A stretch of 8,248 bases of DNA from Paracoccaceae bacterium (GCA_013214715.1 JABSSB010000070.1:1-8248), one strand, 5' to 3'. Counted from the stretch's first letter, positions 1-6,109 are shown. Program-made: numbers and translations. The notes: a model not told the origin generated them from the letters alone.

Positions 1-94
1 CGCCGTAGAGTTCGACCATCAAACGGTTGTCCGGGAATTCGATCACCGTTTCCGGTGTCTCGGTGAGGGACGGGGTCGGGGCTTCAATCGGCAA
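1..94 (-). CDS. phoH: PhoH family protein, N-terminal fragment (runs off left edge)
   Basis: Only the first 31 codons are in the window. They begin MPIEAPTPSLTETPETVIEF and continue PDNRLMVELYG, which matches the start of PhoH/YbeZ-type proteins, where a 'EFPDNRLL..L.G' segment precedes the P-loop ATPase domain. The start is TTG at 94-92. A stop (TAG) lies six codons upstream in frame with no ATG or GTG between, and AAGGAG sits 6 bases before the TTG, so the TTG start is well fixed. The next in-frame ATG would be at codon 22, inside the conserved segment. PhoH-family proteins are cytoplasmic ATPases linked to RNA and ribosome metabolism. In many alphaproteobacteria phoH follows miaB and precedes ybeY, and the miaB gene here lies upstream on the same strand. 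The family call rests on a short segment plus context. Confidence 0.8.
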   Translation of the reverse strand, partial: MPIEAPTPSLTETPETVIEFPDNRLMVELYG

Positions 95-221
95 ACGCGG
101 CTCCTTGGGCTAGATGCTGTATGTGAGCGTGCCAAACCCACAAGCATCGCGCAAGCATCGCCTGCGGGAATTCATCAAATTGAAACACTTCTGGTGATCG
201 CATTGCGTCAGACATGGGCGG
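95..221 (-). promoter_or_regulatory. Leader between VOC gene and phoH, with a short near-tandem repeat
   Basis: This 127-base gap is larger than the miaB-VOC gap (33 bases), so phoH may have its own promoter as well as read-through. On the minus strand a weak TTGGCA with 17-base spacing to TAGCCC lies just before the AAGGAG site. The -10 match is poor. A 10-bp unit CAAGCATCGC occurs twice at an 11-bp period (141-150 and 152-161). No convincing terminator follows the VOC stop codon. Confidence 0.25.
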
Positions 222-944
222 TCAGGGCTCATTGCGCAGCATGAAACTCGCCCCTTGCCTGTCGGCATAGATCACACAGCCATCGCCCAGATCCGACAGG
301 CGCGTCATGCCCTGTGGGTTAGGCCCGACGTTGCAGGCGAAACAGGGGATCCAATATCGATAGGTCCTGCGCACCTCTTGCGGCACTTCTTCGACATGCG
401 CGATCACGTCGCCATCGGCATGGCAAATGTCCCAGCAAGGCCATTTTGCGCCCCGAGGTCCACCGGTCGCAGGATCAAACCGCCAGCCGAACAGATCGGC
501 ATAAAACGCTTCGATCTGCGTGGCATCAGTCAGATGATGATAGCGTGCCAACACGCGCCCCGGCCCCGGCGCGGGCGTGATCTCTGGCCCCTCGTAAAGG
601 GTAAACCCCGCGCCAGAGGGATCGCGCACCAAGGCAGTCTGCGCGTCGGGACCAAAAGCCGTCGGCTCGATTTCAACAATCACGTCGGGATGGGCGCGAG
701 CGCGGGTGACCAGCGCCTCGAGCCCCTTCACATGGACATAAGACATCCAGAAAGAGGGCATGTTGATCTTGGCCAGCTTGGCAGGCATTGGAAAGATCGC
801 GGCCACGGGCTGCCCGTCCAGCAGCGCGACGTCATAATCCCGATCGCCACCAAAGCGCCATCCAAACAGCCCGGCATAGTCCTTGCGCGCGGCGCGCAGG
901 TCAAAAGTGGACAGATCGGTCCAGCAAAAATGGTTCAGCGCCAT
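222..944 (-). CDS. VOC (glyoxalase/bleomycin-resistance fold) family protein, two domains
   Basis: A 240-residue cytoplasmic protein made of two tandem VOC modules, roughly residues 3-122 and 132-238. The duplication shows in the repeated motif YAGLFGWRF (23-31) and YADLFGWRF (148-156), and in the paired strand ends RDPSGAGFTLYEG (107-119) and DRQGASFMLRN (228-238). VOC proteins bind metals or small ligands and include glyoxalases, dioxygenases and resistance proteins. No specific reaction can be assigned. Module 1 has His5 and Glu118 at positions typical of metal ligands. In module 2 the final acidic ligand is replaced (Phe-Met-Leu-Arg), so only one site may be active. Start: ATG at 944-942, with AGGAGG four bases upstream. 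An upstream in-frame GTG (959-957) would place that ribosome binding site inside the coding region, so it was not used. It lies 33 bases after miaB and is probably co-transcribed with it. Confidence 0.85.
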   Translation of the reverse strand: MALNHFCWTDLSTFDLRAARKDYAGLFGWRFGGDRDYDVALLDGQPVAAIFPMPAKLAKINMPSFWMSYVHVKGLEALVTRARAHPDVIVEIEPTAFGPDAQTALVRDPSGAGFTLYEGPEITPAPGPGRVLARYHHLTDATQIEAFYADLFGWRFDPATGGPRGAKWPCWDICHADGDVIAHVEEVPQEVRRTYRYWIPCFACNVGPNPQGMTRLSDLGDGCVIYADRQGASFMLRNEP

Positions 945-977
945 GAGACCTCCTGTCACAGAGGTAGGCGGCGCAGA

Positions 978-2297
978 TCAGTCGACCAATTCCCCGGCCA
1001 GTGAATTTGCCCCACTGTCGACAATGCGGACGCGGCGCAGCTCCCCAACCTGTGCCGGGCAATCAGCGACATGCACGGCATGCAGATAATCGGATTTGCC
1101 CACCATCTGCCCCAGTTTGCGGCCCGGCTTTTCAAATAGCACGCCTACCTCGCGCCCGACCATGCTGTCCTGAATCAGGCGCTGATCGTCGGTGATCCGT
1201 GCTTGCAGGCGCTGCAAACGGTCATCCGCCGCCGCCGCATCGACCTGAGGCCGTTCCGCCGCAGGCGTGCCTGGACGCGTTGAGTATTTGAAGGAATAGG
1301 CATAGCCATATTGCACCTCTTTCACGAGGTCCAAGGTCGCCTGAAAATCCTCTTCGGTCTCTTCGGGAAAGCCCACGATGAAATCGCCCGACATCAGGAT
1401 ATCGGGGCGGACGGCACGGATGCGTTCGATCAGGCGCAGATAGCTATCGGCGGTATGAGCGCGATTCATCCGCTTGAGGATCTTGTCCGAGCCTGACTGC
1501 ACCGGCAGATGCAGATAGGGCATCAGCTTGGCGCAGGTGCCATGCGCCTCGATCAGATCATCGCTCATGTCATTGGGGTGGGAGGTGGTAAAGCGAATAC
1601 GCTCCAACCCGTCCACCTTGTCCAGCGCCCAGATCAACTGCGCCAGCGACCAGTCCGACCCATCCGCGCCCGCGCCGTGATAGGCGTTCACGTTCTGGCC
1701 CAGCAGGGTGATTTCGCGCACGCCACGCTCCACCAGATCGCGCGCCTCGGTCAGGATACGCTCAACCGGGCGGGAGACCTCGGCCCCGCGCGTATAGGGC
1801 ACAACGCAGAAGGCGCAGAACTTGTCGCAGCCTTCCTGCACCGTCAGGAATGCCGAGGGGGCGCGTTTGGCCTTGGGGCGGGATTTGAGATGCTCGAATT
1901 TGTCTTCTTCAGGGAAATCAGTGTCGAGCGCCTTTTCTCCAACGCGCGTCTTGGCCTCCATCTCGGGCAGGCGGTGATAGCTTTGTGGGCCGACGACCAG
2001 ATCGACCATGGGCTGGCGGCGCATGATCTCTTGACCCTCGGCCTGCGCGACGCAGCCCGCGACGCCGATTTTCAGATCGGGTTTTTCAGCTTTCAGCCCT
2101 TTGAACCGGCCAAGCTCGGAATAAACCTTTTCGGCAGCCTTTTCCCGGATGTGGCAGGTGTTGAGAAGGATCATATCCGCGTCATCGGGCGATTGCGTTT
2201 CGACATAGCCCTGACCGCCCAGCGCTTCGGCCATGCGTTCACTGTCATAGACATTCATCTGACAGCCATAGGTCTTGATATAGAGCTTCTTGGTCAT
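978..2297 (-). CDS. miaB: tRNA-2-methylthio-N6-dimethylallyladenosine synthase MiaB
   Basis: MiaB is a radical-SAM methylthiotransferase that converts i6A37 to ms2i6A37 in tRNAs reading UNN codons, using two [4Fe-4S] clusters. The 439-residue product has all three parts. The N-terminal UPF0004 domain has Cys12 (TYGCQMN), Cys48 (NTCHIREKAAEKVYSELGRF) and Cys82 (VAGCVAQAEG). The radical-SAM core has CDKFCAFC, i.e. Cys157, Cys161 and Cys164, followed by VVPYTRG. A C-terminal TRAM RNA-binding domain covers about residues 372-437. Cysteine spacing matches the E. coli enzyme closely. Start: ATG at 2297, giving the standard MTKKLYIKTYGCQMN start. The frame stays open upstream to a TTG at 2444, but those 49 codons are proline/arginine-rich and unlike the family. 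The ribosome binding site is weak (ACGAGA region). It is the first gene of a likely miaB-VOC-phoH transcript. Confidence 0.97.
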   Translation of the reverse strand: MTKKLYIKTYGCQMNVYDSERMAEALGGQGYVETQSPDDADMILLNTCHIREKAAEKVYSELGRFKGLKAEKPDLKIGVAGCVAQAEGQEIMRRQPMVDLVVGPQSYHRLPEMEAKTRVGEKALDTDFPEEDKFEHLKSRPKAKRAPSAFLTVQEGCDKFCAFCVVPYTRGAEVSRPVERILTEARDLVERGVREITLLGQNVNAYHGAGADGSDWSLAQLIWALDKVDGLERIRFTTSHPNDMSDDLIEAHGTCAKLMPYLHLPVQSGSDKILKRMNRAHTADSYLRLIERIRAVRPDILMSGDFIVGFPEETEEDFQATLDLVKEVQYGYAYSFKYSTRPGTPAAERPQVDAAAADDRLQRLQARITDDQRLIQDSMVGREVGVLFEKPGRKLGQMVGKSDYLHAVHVADCPAQVGELRRVRIVDSGANSLAGELVD

Positions 2298-2404
2298 CGG
2301 GCGTCTCGTCGTGTCTTGGGAAAAGCCGCGTAGGGCGCGGGTTGGCGGGGACATACGCAATTTGAGCCGGAAAGACCAGAGGGCGAACCCGCGCGGGTCC
2401 TGGT

Positions 2405-2433
2405 AGCCTATGACCCCAGGGCGGCCGACCCAA
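2405..2433 (-). promoter_or_regulatory. Candidate miaB promoter
   Basis: On the minus strand TTGGGT (2433-2428) is separated by exactly 17 bases from TAGGCT (2410-2405). This would give a leader of about 100 bases before the miaB ATG. The hexamers are only partial matches (TTG in the -35 box; T, A and final T in the -10 box), so this is a weak call. No better pair was seen upstream of the gene. Confidence 0.25.
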
Positions 2434-2637
2434 AAAGACGGCAATCATTCGGCCGGTTTTGCGATGGAAAGCGGCGAAGGTTGAGGGGGGCGCGTGATGG
2501 AGAAAAGCCCACACTGTCGCCCAAGGGAAGCATGATTTTTTCTGATAGCTGGGCGCTGTATTGATGAATGCGATCCAGGTGTTTGACTGCGCATTGCAAA
2601 ACACAACGCACTTGACATGCTGTAACCTTTACTGACC
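2434..2637. other. Gene-free stretch upstream of the small secreted protein gene
   Basis: Several overlapping frames are open here on the minus strand, but their translations are rich in Pro, Ser and Arg with no recognisable domain and no good ribosome binding site, so none is called. Base composition shifts from GC-rich (to about 2500) to AT-rich (from about 2525) across this stretch. A perfect TTGACA occurs at 2612-2617 on the plus strand, but no acceptable -10 box follows at 16-18 bases. I see no RNA gene or terminator. Confidence 0.4.
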
Positions 2638-2666
2638 TTCTCGAACCCACGGATCAACTCGATAAT
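2638..2666 (+). promoter_or_regulatory. Candidate promoter for the small secreted protein gene
   Basis: GATAAT at 2661-2666 matches the -10 consensus at five of six positions. The hexamer 17 bases upstream, TTCTCG (2638-2643), matches -35 at three of six. Transcription would start around 2673, inside the first copy of the tandem duplication, giving a leader of about 30 bases. This is inferred from hexamers only. Confidence 0.35.
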
Positions 2667-2670
2667 TTAA

Positions 2671-2700
2671 GTATTGGATTATTGGGTATTGGATTATTGG
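2671..2700 (+). repeat. Perfect 15-bp tandem duplication in the leader of the secreted protein gene
   Basis: GTATTGGATTATTGG occurs twice head to tail (2671-2685 and 2686-2700), ending four bases before the ATG at 2705. Each copy contains two ATTGG boxes, so four occur at 7-8 base spacing. There is no canonical Shine-Dalgarno sequence between the second copy and the start codon, so the repeat occupies the place of the ribosome binding site. Confidence 0.95.
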
Positions 2701-2704
2701 AAAA

Positions 2705-3076
2705 ATGAGACAGGCTGTGCGTGTTTACATAGTCTTGTGTCTATTAAGTTTTCCAACTGTCACACTTGCTCAGGATGCGTATAATCAGTTCGTTGGCCAA
2801 TGGGTGGCATCGGTTCTGGTTGCGAGATCTTGTCCAGGAATGGCCGCATTAAATCAAGAGGGTGCTGCAGACGTGGCCAGGTCCCAACACGGCTTGAGGC
2901 GACAAAAAGTACTTAGATTACTTTTTTACAGTAAAACTACTTTGCTTGAACAACAGGGCACCTCAGCGTTGGTGGCGCGAGATCTCGATCCGTCGAATGA
3001 ACAAAGCTTGTGTCGGTTTGGTCGCAGTGTTGCTGGTAAGAACGACAGTATTGGACGTTTCCTGCGAACCAACTAA
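2705..3076 (+). CDS. Small secreted/periplasmic protein, DUF5333-like
   Basis: A 123-residue protein with a clear Sec signal peptide: basic start MRQAVR, hydrophobic core VYIVLCLLSF, and probable cleavage after TLA near residue 22. The mature part of about 100 residues has two cysteines, Cys43 in RSCPGM and Cys103 in SLCRFGR, that could form a periplasmic disulfide. The layout (an early 'CP', a mid-protein GLRRQKVLRLL helix, then 'CRFGR...SIGRFLR' at the end) resembles, from memory, the Rhodobacterales DUF5333 family, whose function is unknown. The match is by eye and divergent. Hand-counted GC is about 47% over 2701-3060, well below the neighbouring genes, which suggests transfer or relaxed selection. 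It stands alone between two minus-strand genes. The start is the only good ATG giving the signal peptide, but it lacks a strong ribosome binding site. Confidence 0.7.
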   Translation: MRQAVRVYIVLCLLSFPTVTLAQDAYNQFVGQWVASVLVARSCPGMAALNQEGAADVARSQHGLRRQKVLRLLFYSKTTLLEQQGTSALVARDLDPSNEQSLCRFGRSVAGKNDSIGRFLRTN

Positions 3077-3235
3077 GGCGAAGTGTACATTTCGTTGTGG
3101 ATATCAAAATTTGTATGAACACCGATGACTTGACCAACAGCCACTAGCTCCACCCGACATTCGCGCAGGAACGCGTCATTGGTGCAACAGCAGCGAAATG
3201 GTGCTTCGAGCGCAACCTGAAACACTCCACAGCGA

Positions 3236-3255
3236 CGCAGCGAAGGTCCGCTGCG
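3236..3255. repeat. Hairpin, 7-bp perfect stem
   Basis: CGCAGCG and CGCTGCG are exact reverse complements separated by the 6-base loop AAGGTC. No T-run follows on either strand. Confidence 0.5.
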
Positions 3256-3293
3256 CAGGGCGCAAAGGCCAAGCCTCGCCTGCTGCATAAGTC

Positions 3294-3321
3294 GCGGGGC
3301 GCGCAAGGGCGCGCACCCCGC
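3294..3321. repeat. Strong GC-only hairpin
   Basis: GCGGGG plus CGCGC (3294-3304) pairs with GCGCG plus CCCCGC (3309-3321) through a 2-base bulge and a 4-base loop, giving 11 base pairs, all G-C. The right arm also overlaps a perfect 12-bp palindrome, ACCCCGCGGGGT (3315-3326), so two alternative folds compete. No T-run follows, so intrinsic termination is doubtful. Confidence 0.5.
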
Positions 3322-3463
3322 GGGGTGGCCCCGTCGGCTGCAAATGGTCCGGTCCGGTGATCTGCCTGAGGCTCATACGGTCTGTGTCTCTGGGGCCTGA
3401 TTTGCGGCGCCTGCGGATGGTGGAGCGGGTGGAAAGCCCGCATCAAGACAAATATCCCGATCT

Positions 3464-3483
3464 CCGGCGGATGACACCGCCGG
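3464..3483. repeat. Hairpin, 7-bp perfect stem, downstream of the oxygenase gene
   Basis: CCGGCGG and CCGCCGG are separated by the 6-base loop ATGACA. It lies about 100 bases beyond the oxygenase stop codon on the minus strand and might help end that transcript. The bases that follow on that strand (AGATCGGGATATTTG) are not a clean U-run. Confidence 0.4.
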
Positions 3484-3586
3484 GCCGTATCCATTGATTT
3501 GCGGCCGGGTGTTTAGCCGACCTATCGCGATGCGCCAAAGGATGCCTGAGCGGGATTGACGACGCGTTAGCCATGCGCACGCTGCC

Positions 3587-4477
3587 CTAGCCCGCATCTG
3601 CATACCATTTGTCATGTACATAATGCGGCTCGGGTCTGTCATGTAGCTGCTCGTATTTGCACAGGACGGGCCTTGGCCCCAAGGGCGTGGAGACCCCATC
3701 GCGAAAAGCCCATTCACCCCGGTCTGACGTGTCGGCCCGCACATAGCTTGAGATCGCAAAGGCGCGGTCCTGATCCGAGCTGTTGGGCAGTGACCCATGC
3801 ACCGTCAGCAGGCCCCAGATGGCAATGTCTCCAGGCTCCATCTCGACCCAGATGATATCGTCCGGGTGCAGACCGGCGCGGGTCAACTCATCCTCGGCGG
3901 TGAGGCCCTTCATGATCTGGCCGCCTTCGCTGTCATCGGACAGGCCCAGATAGCCGCGGGTGTGGGAGCGGGGGATGATCTGCAGGCAGCCATTGTCGCG
4001 GGTCGAGGGATCAATCGCCAGCCCGGTATTGACGGTTGAGGCCACCACATCGCGATAGGCGTCGCGCGCTTCGCGAAATCGCACATCCTGATGAAAGCGA
4101 TACCCGGTCAGCCCCGCGCCGGGCGGTTTCCAGTGGATTTGCTGCGCGACCTGTTTGATCGACGGACCCAGGATCGGTTCCAACAGGGTCAAGTAGCGTT
4201 CGGATCGGCGGAAGCGTTCGAAAAATTCAGAGATCCAGCTGAACCAATAGGCCTGCAACACATAGCGCTGGCCAAAATCGGCTTCGGGCAGAATTTCAAA
4301 ACTCAGATTGCCATGCCGCCATGTCGCCGGATGTTTAAGTCCTTCGGCATAGATGCGGGCGGTTTCCGCGCGAAGAGCCTGCAAATCGTCGCCATCCACG
4401 AATTGCCGCAGGATGGCATAACCTTCTTCGCGGTATTGCTCCGCCGCGCGGCGGGCGTCGGCTTGGGTCACGGTCAT
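3587..4477 (-). CDS. Phytanoyl-CoA dioxygenase (PhyH) family Fe(II)/2-oxoglutarate oxygenase
   Basis: A 296-residue cytoplasmic oxygenase of the PhyH family, which couples oxidation of 2-oxoglutarate to hydroxylation of a substrate. The metal triad is visible: His129 and Asp131 in YRFHQDVRF, and His227 in TVHGSLPNSS. Arg238 (DQDRAFAISSY) sits where the family binds the 2-oxoglutarate carboxylate. The segment NTGLAIDPSTRDNGCLQIIP (150-169) is the typical core strand pair followed by RSH. Length is normal for bacterial members. The substrate is unknown; relatives act on ectoine, amino acids, lipids and secondary metabolites. Start: ATG at 4477, with GGAGGAG six bases upstream. A longer open frame to 4654 has no family resemblance and would overlap the divergent gene. 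It shares a 128-base intergenic region with the decarboxylase, so the two may be co-regulated. Confidence 0.9.
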   Translation of the reverse strand: MTVTQADARRAAEQYREEGYAILRQFVDGDDLQALRAETARIYAEGLKHPATWRHGNLSFEILPEADFGQRYVLQAYWFSWISEFFERFRRSERYLTLLEPILGPSIKQVAQQIHWKPPGAGLTGYRFHQDVRFREARDAYRDVVASTVNTGLAIDPSTRDNGCLQIIPRSHTRGYLGLSDDSEGGQIMKGLTAEDELTRAGLHPDDIIWVEMEPGDIAIWGLLTVHGSLPNSSDQDRAFAISSYVRADTSDRGEWAFRDGVSTPLGPRPVLCKYEQLHDRPEPHYVHDKWYADAG

Positions 4478-4605
4478 GGCAGGCTCCTCCCGGATAAAAG
4501 CAGGATGCCAGTCGCGCTCGGCGGCATCAAGGAAGGTCTGCCAGCCTCGACCGGTTGGCAAAACCACAGTAGCGTCCTGGCATATGTGTTCGGAGGTTTT
4601 AAGTG
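4478..4605. promoter_or_regulatory. Divergent promoter region with an imperfect inverted repeat
   Basis: This gap separates the start codons of two divergent genes and must hold both promoters. An 8-bp inverted repeat with one mismatch, TGCCAGCC - TCGACC - GGTTGGCA (4539-4560), sits near the middle and has the size and symmetry of a dimeric regulator's site. Further copies of the half-site TGCCAG lie at 4506-4511 (plus) and 4577-4582 (minus). Ribosome binding sites are strong on both sides (GGAGGAG at 4490-4484 minus; GGAGG at 4592-4596 plus). No confident -35/-10 pair was found on either strand. Regulator identity is unknown, and none is encoded next to it. Confidence 0.4.
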
Positions 4606-6012
4606 ATGCTGTCCAATGCCCGTCCGCCTTTAACCGACGATGAGCGCCGCGCACTGGAGCGGGCCGCGCGGGAGGCGATAGAGTTTCGCGCCGGCTTGGC
4701 AGAGGCGTCGGTCACCCCGGCCTGCCGCCCGGCCGAGGCCGCGGCGCGGATCGCGGCGGAGTTACCCGAGACAGGCCAGCCCGCCGACGCGGTGCTGGCT
4801 GAGCTGATCGAGCAGGCCACGCCAGGCGTGCATGGCCACACCTCGCCCCGGTTTTTCGGCTATGTCTGCGGCGGGTCGATGCCGGTGGGGGCAGCGGCGG
4901 ATGTGCTGGTCACCGCCTGGGGACAGAATTCCGCCTCAAGCTGGGAAAGCCCATCTGTCGCGGTGATCGAGCAGATTCTGTGTGGCTGGTGCCTTGATCT
5001 GTTGGATCTGCCGCGCGAGGCCGGGGTCGGCATCGTGTCGGGGGCGACGGTGGCCAACACGCAGGCAATCATAGCAGCGCGCGATGTGCTGTTGCGGCGG
5101 CAGGGCTGGGATTGTGATCGTGATGGGTTGTTCGGCGCGCCGGCGATCCCGGTGATCCATAGCGATGCGGCACATTCCGCGCCCTTGGCGGGCATCCGTT
5201 ATGCCGGGCTGGGGCTGGGCCGCGCGGTGAAGCTGGCCTGCGATGATCAGGGGCGCATCCGCGTGGAGGCGGTGCAAGCGGCGCTTGCGGCCTGTGACCA
5301 GCCCCCGCTGGTGATCCTGCAAGCCGGGCAGATCAATACCGGGGCCTCCGACCCGTTTGCCGATATCATACCGCTGGTTCATGCGGCGGGGGGCTGGGTG
5401 CATGTCGATGGCGCCTTTGGTCTATGGGCCAATGCCGTGCCGGAATTGAAACCTAGCGTTGCGGGCGTGGATCAGGCCGATAGCTGGGCCGTCGATCTGC
5501 ATAAATGGCTGAACGCGCCCTATGACGCCGGCCTCTGCATCACGCGCAACCGTGCCGATCTGGTGACTGCGATGAGCGCGCGCGGCGCCTATCTGCCGGA
5601 CCTTGGCGAGACATGGGAGCCAAGCGAAAGCACGCTGGAGTTGAGCCGCCGAGCGCGGGGTGTGCCGAGCTATGCGATCTTGCGGCATCTGGGCCGAGAG
5701 GGGCTGAAGGAGATGGTGTCACGCCATTGCCGTCTGGCCCGCCATTTGGCCGCGCGGCTCGATGGGCAGGACGGGATCACTGTGTTGAATGATGTGGTCA
5801 TGAACCAGGTTGCGATCGCCTGCGAAAACGATGAGCGAACGCAACAGGTCTTGGCGCGGGTTCAACAGAATGCACGTGTTTACCCCAGCCATGGCACATG
5901 GCTGGGGCGGCAGATCATCCGCGCCTCGATCATCAATCACGCGACCGAGCGCGCGGATATCGATCTGTTGGCGGATGAAATTTTGGCGGCAAATACCGAT
6001 CTGCGGGGCTGA
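4606..6012 (+). CDS. Group II pyridoxal-phosphate-dependent decarboxylase (aromatic-L-amino-acid decarboxylase-like)
   Basis: A 468-residue fold-type I PLP enzyme of the AADC/glutamate/histidine decarboxylase group. Visible in order: substrate-side segment GHTSPRFFGYVCGG (77-90); phosphate-binding SGATVANTQA (145-154); His190 in SDAAHSAPLAG, which stacks on PLP; Asp268 in WVHVDGAFGLW, which contacts the pyridine nitrogen; and Lys300 in DLHKWLNAPYDAG, the Schiff-base lysine. The catalytic-loop region ends in LELSRRARG (344-352). By eye, the tyrosine expected just before it in DOPA decarboxylase appears replaced by Ser342, so decarboxylation is inferred from family only. Oxidative deamination or another PLP reaction is possible. 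Start: ATG at 4606, nine bases after GGAGG; an overlapping in-frame GTG at 4603 is equally placed and would add one residue. It is divergent from the PhyH oxygenase. Substrate is unknown. Confidence 0.9.
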   Translation: MLSNARPPLTDDERRALERAAREAIEFRAGLAEASVTPACRPAEAAARIAAELPETGQPADAVLAELIEQATPGVHGHTSPRFFGYVCGGSMPVGAAADVLVTAWGQNSASSWESPSVAVIEQILCGWCLDLLDLPREAGVGIVSGATVANTQAIIAARDVLLRRQGWDCDRDGLFGAPAIPVIHSDAAHSAPLAGIRYAGLGLGRAVKLACDDQGRIRVEAVQAALAACDQPPLVILQAGQINTGASDPFADIIPLVHAAGGWVHVDGAFGLWANAVPELKPSVAGVDQADSWAVDLHKWLNAPYDAGLCITRNRADLVTAMSARGAYLPDLGETWEPSESTLELSRRARGVPSYAILRHLGREGLKEMVSRHCRLARHLAARLDGQDGITVLNDVVMNQVAIACENDERTQQVLARVQQNARVYPSHGTWLGRQIIRASIINHATERADIDLLADEILAANTDLRG

Positions 6013-6025
6013 ACTGCCCTGCCGA

Positions 6026-6109
6026 TCAGACCATGCCCATCAGCAGAACCGGCAGACCGAGCATGGCGATCATGATGATGATAATCGACAGCGTGAGACC
6101 TTTGAACAT
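6026..6109 (-). CDS. 27-residue single-pass membrane microprotein
   Basis: A complete short frame, ATG at 6109-6107 to TGA at 6028-6026. It reads MFKGLTLSIIIIMIAMLGLP followed by VLLMGMV: a basic Lys3 near the start, then an almost unbroken hydrophobic stretch from Leu5 to Val27, long enough for one membrane helix. A Gly-Leu-Pro kink sits at 18-20. GGGGAG lies seven bases before the ATG, a good ribosome binding site. It is on the same strand as the mechanosensitive channel gene, 161 bases after its stop, and converges with the decarboxylase gene. The function is not recognised. The strong start signal and composition make chance less likely, but a frame this short cannot be proven from one sequence. 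Confidence 0.55.
   Translation of the reverse strand: MFKGLTLSIIIIMIAMLGLPVLLMGMV

Larger units (their letters stand above)
3077..3586. other. About 510 bases with no convincing gene, rich in hairpins
   Basis: The stretch lies between the ends of two convergent genes. Open frames on the minus strand (for example 3144-3494) read as Arg/Pro/Cys-rich protein without recognised domains or ribosome binding sites, and are rejected. Composition is AT-rich to about 3130, then sharply GC-rich. Four inverted repeats lie at 3236-3255, 3294-3321, 3425-3441 and 3464-3483. None is followed by a clear T-run, so they are not textbook terminators. It could be an eroded gene fragment, a dispersed noncoding repeat, or a structured untranslated region. 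Confidence 0.5.

Noticed and set aside
1509..2333. 274-residue plus-strand open frame opposite miaB
   Set aside because: It is antisense to a gene with all MiaB motifs, and the translation shows no family.
2298..2444. 49-codon N-terminal extension of miaB to a TTG start
   Set aside because: The extension is Pro/Arg-rich and unlike MiaB. The ATG at 2297 gives the standard family start and the expected cysteine spacing.
2493..2531. 12-codon frame starting at an ATG after a G-run
   Set aside because: It is too short, has no hydrophobic or charged pattern and no supporting context.
2612..2617. Perfect TTGACA as a -35 box
   Set aside because: No acceptable -10 hexamer lies 16-18 bases downstream on the plus strand.
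3419..3450. Possible tRNA 3' end on the minus strand (TGGAGCGGGTGG looked tRNA-like)
   Set aside because: No T-loop TTCGA sequence or anticodon arm could be folded from the neighbouring bases.
3144..3494. 116-residue minus-strand open frame
   Set aside because: It is Arg/Pro/Cys-rich, has no domain and no ribosome binding site, and overlaps other equally open frames in a GC-rich stretch. It looks like chance or a fossil.
4478..4654. 59-codon extension of the oxygenase gene
   Set aside because: It would overlap the divergent decarboxylase start. GGAGGAG sits immediately before the ATG at 4477, and the extension has no family resemblance.
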